A DNA stretch of 64,000 nt, from contig CABZCN010000004.1 in NCBI GenBank assembly GCA_902524245.1, positions 1 through 64,000 on the forward strand. The letters are read 5' to 3'. Of this stretch, positions 48,663 to 56,613 are shown in pieces; position 1 is the first letter of the stretch, and every line of letters starts with the position of its first letter. Made by a program: the position numbers and the translations under genes. This DNA comes from an uncultured Alphaproteobacteria bacterium. GTDB taxonomy: Bacteria > Pseudomonadota > Alphaproteobacteria > HIMB59. The notes under the pieces are model-generated. The model saw only the letters and a program-made list of their open reading frames with translations, was not told the DNA's origin and ran no database searches.

Positions 48663-49763
48663 TTAGTTCAGTTTCTGTTTAATAATCCCACCACCTAAAA
48701 CCCTATCATTATCATACAAAACACAAGCTTGACCTTTTGTAATTGCCTCTGCGGGTTCATCAAACTCAAAAGAGTAGGAAGTAGATTGTTTAATTAGTTT
48801 TCCCTTTTTTGGTTCAGATAAAGATCTAATTTTTGCACTACAAGGAATTTCTACAATTTTTTTGGAAAGGTCGTACTCTGGCATAATAAAATTCAAATCA
48901 CCTAATAAGAGGGATTTACCTAACAAATCTTTCTTATCACCAACAATTATTTGGTTTTTATCTTTAATGATATCAACAACATAAAGTGGGTCTTCATTTG
49001 CTATACCTAAGCCTCTTCTTTGACCAACTGTAAAATTTTGAATACCGTCATGAAAAGATAAAACATTACCTGAAAGGTCGAGTATTTCACCTTTCTTCTT
49101 ATTTGACTTAATAAATTTTTTATAATCTCCATCTGGAATGAAACATATATCTTGACTATCCTTCTTGTCATAAACGATAAGACCAAGATCCTCTGCTATT
49201 TTTCTAGTTTCTGCTTTAGATATCTCACCAAGAGGAAATCTTAGGTAATCTAATTGATCCTGTGTTGTTGCAAATAGAAAATAACTTTGATCCTTCGATT
49301 TATCCTCAGCCCTATACATATGGGCATCTTTAGTTTTACCTTTTCTTCTAATGTAATGACCTGTTGCCATACAATCTGCCTCTAATTTTTTTGCAAAGTT
49401 CATTAAATCTCTAAACTTGACAGTCTCATTACACTTAACACAAGGTATGGGTGTCTCACCATTTTCGTAAGCGTTGATAAAGTAATCGATTACATCTGAT
49501 TTAAATGTTTTTTCATAATTAAATACATAATGGGGTATATCTAATTTTTGGGCAACTCTTCTAGCGTCATAAATATCAAGACCAGAACAACAAGAACCTT
49601 TTTTTGCAGAGTTATTAGAAGTATAGAGCTGAAGAGTTATACCTATAACATTGTATCCCTCTTTTTTTAATAGACCAGCTGTGACAGAACTATCTACTCC
49701 ACCAGACATAGCAACCACCACTGTTGTGCTTGATGGATCTTTATTAAAACCTAATGAATTCAT
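48663..49763 (-). CDS. mnmA: tRNA-specific 2-thiouridylase
   Basis: Puts sulfur on U34 of tRNA-Lys, -Glu and -Gln. Seen: the PP-loop AMSGGVDSSVTAGLL, the catalytic Cys in PCVKCNETVKF, TGHYIRR, SKDQSYFLF, KKDSQDICFIPDG with the second catalytic Cys, and GQRRGLGIA. 366 residues. Next to the SUF operon, which is consistent with shared sulfur traffic, though it needs no Fe-S cluster itself. Confidence 0.95.
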   Translation of the reverse strand: MNSLGFNKDPSSTTVVVAMSGGVDSSVTAGLLKKEGYNVIGITLQLYTSNNSAKKGSCCSGLDIYDARRVAQKLDIPHYVFNYEKTFKSDVIDYFINAYENGETPIPCVKCNETVKFRDLMNFAKKLEADCMATGHYIRRKGKTKDAHMYRAEDKSKDQSYFLFATTQDQLDYLRFPLGEISKAETRKIAEDLGLIVYDKKDSQDICFIPDGDYKKFIKSNKKKGEILDLSGNVLSFHDGIQNFTVGQRRGLGIANEDPLYVVDIIKDKNQIIVGDKKDLLGKSLLLGDLNFIMPEYDLSKKIVEIPCSAKIRSLSEPKKGKLIKQSTSYSFEFDEPAEAITKGQACVLYDNDRVLGGGIIKQKLN

Positions 49764-49813
49764 TTATAACTTGCTTTTTTTATCAAAAGTAATCTATGAT
49801 CTCTTCTTTAATT

Positions 49814-50452
49814 ATGCCAGAAGTATTTATACAAGGTGGCGAAGGTAAACTTCAAGCCAAATACTCACCTAGTGAGCAAGAAAAACCAAATATAGCTATA
49901 ATTCTCCATCCCAATCCTAAACACGGTGGAACTATGGACACTAAAGTTAATTATGCTGCATTTAAAGTGATGAAAGATGCGGGTTTTTCAACTTTAAGAA
50001 TAAATTTTCGTGGTGTTGGCAAGAGTGATGGTGCCTTTACTGAGGGAGAGGGAGAGCTTAATGATGCGAGTGTCTCTTTAGATTGGCTCCAAAAAAAAAA
50101 TGAGGATTTTAGGTCGTGTTGGATTGTAGGATTCTCCTTTGGTGCATGGATTGGATTTCAAACTCTAATGAGAAGACCAGAAGTAGATGGATTAATTTTA
50201 ATAGCCCCACCTGTAAATTTATACGATTTTAATTTTTTATCACCCTGTCCTATCAAAACATTGATAGTTAGAGCTGAGCAAGATGAAATAGTAAAAAGAG
50301 ATAACTTAAAAGAATTTTTTGAAACATTTAAAAAACAAAAAAATGCAGAAGTTTCAATGGAAACTATCTCAAAATCAAATCACTTATTTGAGGGAAAGCT
50401 AGATCCTCTTATGAATACTTTAAATAAGTATATTCAAAAACACAAAAGCTAA
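49814..50452 (+). CDS. Alpha/beta hydrolase (cytoplasmic, DUF-type, small)
   Basis: 212 residues from the preferred ATG at 49814. Seen: ILHPNPKHGGTMDTKVNYAAFK, NFRGVGKSDG (oxyanion/lid region), the nucleophile elbow VGFSFGAWIG, an Asp in RAEQDEIVKR and a His near SNHLFEGKL. MPEVFIQGGEGKL matches the usual start of this alphaproteobacterial family; the upstream in-frame ATG at 49796 adds six residues. The substrate is unknown. Its 3' end overlaps convergent anmK by 4 bases. Confidence 0.82.
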   Translation: MPEVFIQGGEGKLQAKYSPSEQEKPNIAIILHPNPKHGGTMDTKVNYAAFKVMKDAGFSTLRINFRGVGKSDGAFTEGEGELNDASVSLDWLQKKNEDFRSCWIVGFSFGAWIGFQTLMRRPEVDGLILIAPPVNLYDFNFLSPCPIKTLIVRAEQDEIVKRDNLKEFFETFKKQKNAEVSMETISKSNHLFEGKLDPLMNTLNKYIQKHKS

Positions 50453-51498
50453 CACTTTTCACCTAAGTAAATATTTTTTAAAACTTTTGTGGTTTCATAA
50501 TATGTAGATTGTTTTTTTAGCATATATCTTATACCAAGTAATGCCATTCCTTGGGATTCTATAAAATCTCCATCTATTTGAAAATCATCAATTAAAGAAA
50601 TATTATCAAAATACTCACTGAAAATTTTTTGTAAAGTTAGATTTTTTCTTCCACCACCCATTAAAATAATTTTGAAGTCTGATTGCGAGGAAATCAAAGT
50701 ATTAATTGCAAAAGGAATTACTTCAAGTAATGAATAAATTAAATCTTTTAATTTTTTATCCTTAATAGAATTATCTATGTATTTATGAAAGTAATTTCTA
50801 TCTAAAGATTTAGGAAGGTTTTCTAAAAAATAATTGTCACTTATTATTCTGTTAAATAGAACATTAATTTTTTGACCATTATTAGATAATGAACCATCAA
50901 CATCAAATCTTTTTTTAGTTTTTTCATAAATTAAATCATTAACGATGGCATTACCAAAAGAACTATCACCAGCAGTAATTTTTTGGTTATCAATTACAGT
51001 TATATTAGTAACACCTCCTATATTGACAAAAATAACCTTTTTTAAACCTAGTTGATTAGCTAAGACTCTGTGGAATTCTGGCATTATTGGTGCACCATTA
51101 CCACCATTTAACAAATCATTTTTTCTAAAGTTACATATAACAGGAGAGTTAGTGTTAAATCTAATACTCTTATCAAATAGTTGTATTGAAATTTTTGTTT
51201 TTTGATCGTGATATATAGTTTGTCCATGCATTGCAATTAAGTCTATTTCGAAATTATTTTTTTTAATAAAATTGTTTATAGAATCCTTATATTCTTGATT
51301 TAGCTGATTTATAACTTTGATATCGTCTAAGTATCCTTTCAAAATTACATTACGTAATTTTGATTGCAGGTCATCACTATATGGAATGAATTCATTTGAT
51401 ATATCAGTAACATATGAGACTCCATCAGATTTGACTAAGCTACAATCAATACCATCTAAAGAAGTACCAGACATGCAACCGAGGGCGATATATTCCAT
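50449..51498 (-). CDS. anmK: Anhydro-N-acetylmuramic acid kinase
   Basis: Recycles cell-wall 1,6-anhydro-MurNAc to MurNAc-6-phosphate. Seen: GCMSGTSLDGIDCSLV, AMHGQTIYHD, NIGGVTNITVI, AGDSSFGNAIVNDL and ILMGGGRKNL, family features in order over 349 residues. Divergent from tyrS with only 33 bases between the start codons, an arrangement common in alphaproteobacteria. Confidence 0.94.
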   Translation of the reverse strand: MEYIALGCMSGTSLDGIDCSLVKSDGVSYVTDISNEFIPYSDDLQSKLRNVILKGYLDDIKVINQLNQEYKDSINNFIKKNNFEIDLIAMHGQTIYHDQKTKISIQLFDKSIRFNTNSPVICNFRKNDLLNGGNGAPIMPEFHRVLANQLGLKKVIFVNIGGVTNITVIDNQKITAGDSSFGNAIVNDLIYEKTKKRFDVDGSLSNNGQKINVLFNRIISDNYFLENLPKSLDRNYFHKYIDNSIKDKKLKDLIYSLLEVIPFAINTLISSQSDFKIILMGGGRKNLTLQKIFSEYFDNISLIDDFQIDGDFIESQGMALLGIRYMLKKQSTYYETTKVLKNIYLGEKC

Positions 51499-51531
51499 TT
51501 GATATCTATAAAATTATGTTAATTATTATAT

Positions 51532-52728
51532 ATGATTGATTATATACAGTTATTTAAAGATAGAAATCTATTCAATCAATGCACTAATGAAATAGAACTT
51601 AATAATTTACTCAATAAGAAAAAAATTATTTTTTATATTGGATTTGATGCTACTGCTGATGCATTACATGCCGGTAGTCTTGTTCAATTAAGAGCTATTA
51701 AGACTCTAATCAAACATGGTCATCAGGCAATAGTACTATTAGGTGGAGGCACAACAAAAATTGGTGACCCCTCTGGCAAAGATGCCTCAAGACAAATTTT
51801 GACGTACGAAACAATACAAGAAAATATTGAGAATTTTAAAAGAATATTCGAACATTATTTTAGAGATTTCAAAGAAAATATAAAATTTATAAATAATGAT
51901 CAATGGCTTGATAAATTAAACTACATAGAGTTATTGAGAGATTTGGGAAGTCAAGTCTCAATCAATCGTATGCTTACATTTGAGAGTGTTAAAGAGAGAC
52001 TTAAAAGAGAGCAATCATTATCATTTTTAGAATTTAATTACATGATACTTCAAAGTTATGATTTTCTTCACTTAAATAAACATGAAAATTGCGAGTTGCA
52101 AATTGGTGGCTCAGATCAATGGGGTAATATCGTTTTGGGTATGGAAATTATATCAAAAATAAACAAAAAGGATGCTTTTGGTCTGACTACACCTCTTTTA
52201 ACTACCTCTACGGGTAAGAAGATGGGCAAGACCGAGCAAGGCGCTGTCTGGATAGATCAAAATAAATACAGTTCTTACGATTTCTATCAGTATTGGAGAA
52301 ATGTGGACGATAATGATGTGGAAAAACTATTACTTATTTTTAGTGATTTAGATAAAGAAGAAATAAAAATATTAATTAAAGAAGATATCAATAATGCGAA
52401 AAAAAAATTAGCATACTTAGTGACAACAGATTGTCACTCAGAAAGCTCAGCACAAGAGGCTGAAGAAAAAGCAAGATCAATTTTTGAAAATAATTCTTAC
52501 GATAATATTGATGAAATTAACTTTAAAATAGACTCAAAACTCATAGATACACTAACATCCAATAGTACGGTCTCATCAAAATCTGAAGCAAAAAGGCTAA
52601 TTGAGGGTGGTGGTATAAAGATTGACGACGAGCAAATCAACGATATTAATCTTACAATTAATAAGTCTTATAACGGAAAAATACTCAAGATTGGTAAAAA
52701 AAAATATTTCAAAATTATTGTTAAGTAA
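51532..52728 (+). CDS. tyrS: Tyrosyl-tRNA synthetase
   Basis: Charges tRNA-Tyr. Seen: YIGFDATADALHAGSL (HIGH motif as HAGS), GGGTTKIGDPSGKD, EFNYMILQSYDFLHL, QIGGSDQWGN, the KMSKS motif as KKMGKT, and a C-terminal S4 RNA-binding domain (SKSEAKRLIEGGGIKI). 398 residues. No Shine-Dalgarno sequence is evident in the 33-base divergent gap. Confidence 0.96.
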   Translation: MIDYIQLFKDRNLFNQCTNEIELNNLLNKKKIIFYIGFDATADALHAGSLVQLRAIKTLIKHGHQAIVLLGGGTTKIGDPSGKDASRQILTYETIQENIENFKRIFEHYFRDFKENIKFINNDQWLDKLNYIELLRDLGSQVSINRMLTFESVKERLKREQSLSFLEFNYMILQSYDFLHLNKHENCELQIGGSDQWGNIVLGMEIISKINKKDAFGLTTPLLTTSTGKKMGKTEQGAVWIDQNKYSSYDFYQYWRNVDDNDVEKLLLIFSDLDKEEIKILIKEDINNAKKKLAYLVTTDCHSESSAQEAEEKARSIFENNSYDNIDEINFKIDSKLIDTLTSNSTVSSKSEAKRLIEGGGIKIDDEQINDINLTINKSYNGKILKIGKKKYFKIIVK

Positions 52729-53737
52729 CCAATATATCCTTTATAGCATCATTAACAAAATTTAAATCATCTTTGGACTTACCTGCTCCAGCATAGTGAC
52801 CGTAGCTTGAAGGAATGATACGTAATTCACCATTTTTAATATTTTTTAATTCAATTTCATTATCCTCTGGGGGGAAGTATAAATCATTTTTACCTGGCAT
52901 TAAAATACATCGCGCAGTAATAGAGTTAAGAGCTTTATCAAATTGATTATTAAATTTGTTATTGTTGCTAATGTCGTGCTCTTGCCAAGTTCTTATCATC
53001 GCTAATAAATCATTTGCATCCTTGCGATAATAAATTCTATTCCAAAGTTTATCCAAAACTTCTTTTGCATCTTTGTAACCATCATCGATATATTTTTTTT
53101 CCCTAAACCAGTCTTGCCCATGCGCCCATCCAGCCCATACTCTTGCCATTGTTGTTTTTCCATTTTGAGGTTGTTTTTCATAATTTCCAGAATTCCAGTT
53201 TGGATCTGAAGTCAAAGCAGCATAAACACCCTCTAAAAATACATATGTATGCTCTGTGGTTTTCGCATGACCACACATAGAAATCATATTTTCTACCATG
53301 TCTGGGAAATATGACGCCCACTGAAATGCTTGTTGTCCTCCCATTGACCAACCTATAACTAATTTAATTTTTTCTATGTTAAATATTTCTTTTAGAAGTG
53401 TGTATTGTGCTTGTACGTTATCATATATTGTAATTAAAGGAAAATTAGGTCCATTAAAGGGTTTTTCTGTATTACTGGGCGAGGAGGAAACACCATTACA
53501 AAACATATTTGGAATAATGATGAAATATTTACCTGGATCTATGGGAAAATTATTACCAATCAGATATCCTTGCTCAAGATGTGTACCAGCATACCTAGTA
53601 GGAAATAAAATTACATTTGATTTGTCAGAATTTAGTTTCCCAAATGCTAAATAATTTAATTGTAAATCTATTATGTCGCCTGATTTTAATTTGAAATTAT
53701 TTAGTTGGTATTTATGTAGTTCCTCTTTACTAATCAA
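52721..53737 (-). CDS. MetX-like alpha/beta hydrolase/acyltransferase
   Basis: 338 residues of the homoserine O-acetyltransferase fold family. Seen: PTRYAGTH (oxyanion side), the nucleophile elbow GWSMGGQQAF with Ser131, an Asp in GKNDLYFPPEDN, and the catalytic His in YGHYAGAG. True MetX enzymes have a GGSMGG elbow and a GHDAFL end; both differ here, so methionine synthesis is doubtful and a hydrolase is as likely. It directly follows a GS-like gene (TTG start right after that stop codon), which suggests a role in the same pathway. Substrate unknown. Confidence 0.7.
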   Translation of the reverse strand: MISKEELHKYQLNNFKLKSGDIIDLQLNYLAFGKLNSDKSNVILFPTRYAGTHLEQGYLIGNNFPIDPGKYFIIIPNMFCNGVSSSPSNTEKPFNGPNFPLITIYDNVQAQYTLLKEIFNIEKIKLVIGWSMGGQQAFQWASYFPDMVENMISMCGHAKTTEHTYVFLEGVYAALTSDPNWNSGNYEKQPQNGKTTMARVWAGWAHGQDWFREKKYIDDGYKDAKEVLDKLWNRIYYRKDANDLLAMIRTWQEHDISNNNKFNNQFDKALNSITARCILMPGKNDLYFPPEDNEIELKNIKNGELRIIPSSYGHYAGAGKSKDDLNFVNDAIKDILVT

Positions 53738-55135
53738 TTAAAATAACTTTAGATATTCTTTGATTTCCCAATCAGTTGTAGTTGTATGATATCTAGACCA
53801 CTCATCATATTTATATCCAATAAAATTGTTTATCATAGCCTCAGAAAAAACTTTTTTAGTTAATTTATCAGCAGCAAAAGCGTCTACTGCCTCTAATAAA
53901 TTTCTTGGCAGTGTAGTAACCTCTTTTTTTTCTTTCTCGGTCAAATCATAAAGACTTTTATTAGTTGGTTTTGGGGGTTTCATTTTTTTGTCGATACCCT
54001 CTGTAACAGCTGCGGCTAATAAAGAAAAAGTTAAATAAGGATTCTGAGTTAAATCAGACGCCCTATTTTCTATACAATATCTATTTTGTGGTAGTCTTAT
54101 CATAGCTGATCTATTATTACTGCCGTATGTCATGTGCGTAGGAGCCCATGTATGACGGCCACCATCAAGGCCCTCAACTGTAGGAACAAATCCGTTATAT
54201 GAGTTAACAGTTGGACATGCTAGAGCTGTAATCGCTGCTCCATGTTTTAAAATTCCAGCGACAGCATTGTAGGCTTTATCAGAGAAATTATTTCCATTCT
54301 TATATATGTTATTATTTTTCTTTTTAATTGATGCCACACTATGATTGATGTGAGCGCCAGCTCTCCAATCACTAATAGTTGTCTTTGGCATAAATGATAC
54401 AAAATATCCATATTTTTTTGCAACTTCCTTGAGTAATACTCTTAAAAATACAAATCTATCAGCCATCCCTAAAATATCTGTGTAACCGAAATCTAATTCA
54501 TACTGGCCATATGCACCCTCAGCAACGACGTCATGGAGATCCCATTTCAAATCATTATTTAAAATATCTATTATTTCTTTTAAAAAATGCATTCCATCTA
54601 TTGAGTACTCTGAGTCATACCCAAAAGCTTGTCTTCTCAAATTTATAGGATCTCTGTCAATTGCTTTAACTGGTTTGTCGCCCTCCCACTTCATTAAGAA
54701 AAATTCAGGTTCGATACCAACAAAAAATTTCAAGTCAGATTTAGCACTTTCCTTTATTTGTTTTTTTAACGTCATTCTTGGGCAAACATCGTAAGGTTTG
54801 TCATTCCAATATAAATCTGCAAAAACCCATGCACATGTTTTATCCCATGGACATATAACGAGACTATCCAAATCTGGCACAGGGATTTGATCATTATCTG
54901 CTGGAGTTAATTCTGGAACAAAGGAAACAGAATGAACAGCAAATTGAGGGCCTTTACCCATACAAAGATCCTCAAAATCAGATATAGGCATAGGCTTAGT
55001 TTTTGGACTACCCAGAAAATCAATCCAATTAGAATAAATGTATTTTACGCCTTTTTTTTCTAAATCCTTTTTTATTTTTCTAACTTTTTTTACATCAGGT
55101 AAGGCGTCTTTAAAATTTTCAAAATATTGACCCAA
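53738..55135 (-). CDS. Glutamine synthetase family protein, divergent (gamma-glutamyl amide synthetase of unknown substrate)
   Basis: 465 residues with the GS beta-grasp and catalytic domains. Conserved: GIEPEFFLM, GQYELDFGY, AGAHINHS, NNRSAMIRLP and ENRASDLTQNPYL. Changed: the DGSS ammonium loop of GlnA is replaced (FAVHSVSFVPELTPADND), and the usual NSYKR is NSYNGFVP. These changes suggest a different amine acceptor, or altered acid binding, rather than ammonia. The start is TTG with a strong GGAGGAG six bases upstream. Probably co-transcribed with the MetX-like gene. GmaS, PuuA-like and unknown functions are all possible. Confidence 0.8.
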   Translation of the reverse strand: MGQYFENFKDALPDVKKVRKIKKDLEKKGVKYIYSNWIDFLGSPKTKPMPISDFEDLCMGKGPQFAVHSVSFVPELTPADNDQIPVPDLDSLVICPWDKTCAWVFADLYWNDKPYDVCPRMTLKKQIKESAKSDLKFFVGIEPEFFLMKWEGDKPVKAIDRDPINLRRQAFGYDSEYSIDGMHFLKEIIDILNNDLKWDLHDVVAEGAYGQYELDFGYTDILGMADRFVFLRVLLKEVAKKYGYFVSFMPKTTISDWRAGAHINHSVASIKKKNNNIYKNGNNFSDKAYNAVAGILKHGAAITALACPTVNSYNGFVPTVEGLDGGRHTWAPTHMTYGSNNRSAMIRLPQNRYCIENRASDLTQNPYLTFSLLAAAVTEGIDKKMKPPKPTNKSLYDLTEKEKKEVTTLPRNLLEAVDAFAADKLTKKVFSEAMINNFIGYKYDEWSRYHTTTTDWEIKEYLKLF

Positions 55136-55211
55136 GTTAGTCTCCTCCTAAAATTTAAATCTTATCGAATTGAAATTATATGACCATAATATAAAATTAC
55201 TACTTCAAATT

Positions 55212-55457
55212 ATGAATATTGATTACTTTAAAAAATCATGGATTAAATTTTACAAAAGAGGCTTTATGATGGGATTTTTTGTTTTAACTTTTATACTTAC
55301 TGTTGATCAGTTTTTACAGACACCACTTTTTTTTAGTAAGATTACAGATATAAAAGTATTTATGTTCATCATATCCACTATTTTTTTTGCAGCAGTTTTT
55401 TGTGGTCTTTTGGCAGTGATTTTTTTATCACTAATTATGATCGCTACTAAAAAATAA
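55212..55457 (+). CDS. Small two-helix membrane protein, hypothetical
   Basis: 81 residues from the ATG at 55212 (a TTG at 55170 would add 14). A basic N-terminus (IKFYKRG) precedes two predicted transmembrane segments, about residues 20-38 and 50-75, and a lysine tail. No family recognised. It is divergent from the GS-like gene and ends one base before the convergent amidotransferase gene. Its hydrophobic layout and lack of a competing gene support it. Confidence 0.55.
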   Translation: MNIDYFKKSWIKFYKRGFMMGFFVLTFILTVDQFLQTPLFFSKITDIKVFMFIISTIFFAAVFCGLLAVIFLSLIMIATKK

Positions 55458-56198
55458 TTATAATTTAATATTTTCTAACCAATTCAGTAATTCAAGTTCT
55501 CTATTAAATTGATCTTCATTTTCAAAACTTTTTAATTTATTTAATAATGATTCAAATTCATTTTCACTCATAATCTTTAAATAATTTCTTTTCCAATAAC
55601 TCATTAATTTACCGATATAGTTGTATGGTAGTTCTGGATGATATTGAGTACAAAATATGTTTTGTTTTTTATGAGATATAGATTGAATAGAATGATTATT
55701 CTCAGAAATTATGTCAAAGTCCTTGGGGAGAGTTTCTAAACTATCGTAATGATGACCAGGGGCAGTAAATAAATTTTTTTTATTTTTATAAACAAAATGA
55801 TTTTTTATAATTTTTATTTTTTCAGAATATCCAAACTCTGGACTCATAGAACTTGATATTTTTCCTCCAAATGCTGTTACAGCCACTTGAAGACCCCAAC
55901 AACTTCCCCAAATTGGTCTTTCTAGATTTGCTATTCTATCAAATATCTTCAACTGATTTTTATTATGATCATTGTCATCATAAATATTACCTAGACCTCC
56001 GGTCCATAAAAAGGCATCGTAATCTTCAAAACTAAATTTATTTACATCCTCAATGTAAGGTTTATAAACCGAGATATTTGAGAGGGGATTTTGCTTTTTA
56101 ATAATTTCTTCAAAAAAACTATATTGATAAGAAGAATTTGATTTAACATGTTCATTATCATGGTTTTTATCCATGCCACTGATAATTAGTAAATTCAA
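55458..56198 (-). CDS. Class I glutamine amidotransferase-like protein
   Basis: 246 residues with a complete triad: nucleophile Cys100 in GSCWGLQ, and His187/Glu189 in QYHPELP; WTGGLGNIYDD marks the oxyanion side. Stand-alone members of this family hydrolyse gamma-glutamyl amides (PuuD-like, GMP-synthase-like) or act with a partner synthetase. In this GS-rich cluster, cleavage or transfer of a gamma-glutamyl group is a reasonable inference, but the substrate is unknown. No known synthetase is fused. Confidence 0.78.
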   Translation of the reverse strand: MNLLIISGMDKNHDNEHVKSNSSYQYSFFEEIIKKQNPLSNISVYKPYIEDVNKFSFEDYDAFLWTGGLGNIYDDNDHNKNQLKIFDRIANLERPIWGSCWGLQVAVTAFGGKISSSMSPEFGYSEKIKIIKNHFVYKNKKNLFTAPGHHYDSLETLPKDFDIISENNHSIQSISHKKQNIFCTQYHPELPYNYIGKLMSYWKRNYLKIMSENEFESLLNKLKSFENEDQFNRELELLNWLENIKL

Positions 56199-56207
56199 GT
56201 TTTCTGT

Positions 56208-56378
56208 TTATTTATGTCTAGAGAATTTCTTTTTTAAAATCAATTCGTTATCTTTTTTTGCTATTTTTCTTAAAATAAAAATCATAAATGCAATCCAAAT
56301 AACTGCTGCTATTAGTTTATTTTCAGCTATTGATTGAATGAGATTTTGAAAAAAGAGATTTGAAGTGTTGTAATCCAT
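56208..56378 (-). CDS. Possible small membrane protein (56 aa)
   Basis: ORF with an ATG at 56378: a polar N-terminus, one hydrophobic helix (IAAVIWIAFMIFIL) and a strongly basic tail ending KKKFSRHK. It lies after the GC-rich hairpin at 56385-56410 and has no Shine-Dalgarno sequence, so translation is uncertain. It fills the gap between the amidotransferase gene and the small ORF behind amtB. Confidence 0.4.
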   Translation of the reverse strand: MDYNTSNLFFQNLIQSIAENKLIAAVIWIAFMIFILRKIAKKDNELILKKKFSRHK

Positions 56379-56384
56379 TTATTA

Positions 56385-56410
56385 TAAGGCGGGGATAATT
56401 CCCCGCCTTA
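56385..56410 (-). terminator. GC-rich hairpin behind the amtB unit
   Basis: Perfect 10-bp stem (TAAGGCGGGG / CCCCGCCTTA) with loop ATAATT. It is the most GC-rich short element in this region and stands out sharply. It lies 10 bases after the stop of the 57-residue ORF behind amtB. No proper T-run follows on either strand, so it may be a terminator, an mRNA 3'-end stabiliser, or an attenuator before the 56-residue ORF. Confidence 0.55.
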
Positions 56411-56419
56411 AATTATACA

Positions 56420-56593
56420 TTATTTTGTTTTTTTTGCAGTATCAGACTCGTGTCTTGCTGTTGCCATAGTGACTAGCACGCATAGAGCAATAACAAAAAG
56501 GGTCCAAAATATCAGTGCACCTTCACTGTTGGCATATGTGAAATAAGCGTCCACACCTTCCCAACTATTTTCAGGTCCTGGAAATGTATTCAT
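56420..56593 (-). CDS. Small membrane protein encoded behind amtB (57 aa)
   Basis: 57 residues: an acidic/aromatic N-terminus (FPGPENSWEGVDAYFTYANSEG), one transmembrane helix (ALIFWTLFVIALCVLVTMAT) and a charged tail. A strong GGAAGGAG precedes the ATG, and it starts 20 bases after the amtB stop, so it is almost certainly translated. Family not recognised. By position it may be a partner of AmtB; that is inference only. Confidence 0.7.
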   Translation of the reverse strand: MNTFPGPENSWEGVDAYFTYANSEGALIFWTLFVIALCVLVTMATARHESDTAKKTK

Positions 56594-56613
56594 ATTTTCT
56601 CCTTCCTTATATG

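Noticed and set aside
52721-53737. Calling the MetX-like gene homoserine O-acetyltransferase (metX)
   Set aside because: The elbow (GWSMGG) and the histidine end (YGHYAG) differ from true MetX, and no methionine genes are near.
55170-55211. TTG-initiated extension of the small membrane protein
   Set aside because: The ATG at 55212 directly precedes the basic/hydrophobic part; the extra 14 residues add nothing recognisable.
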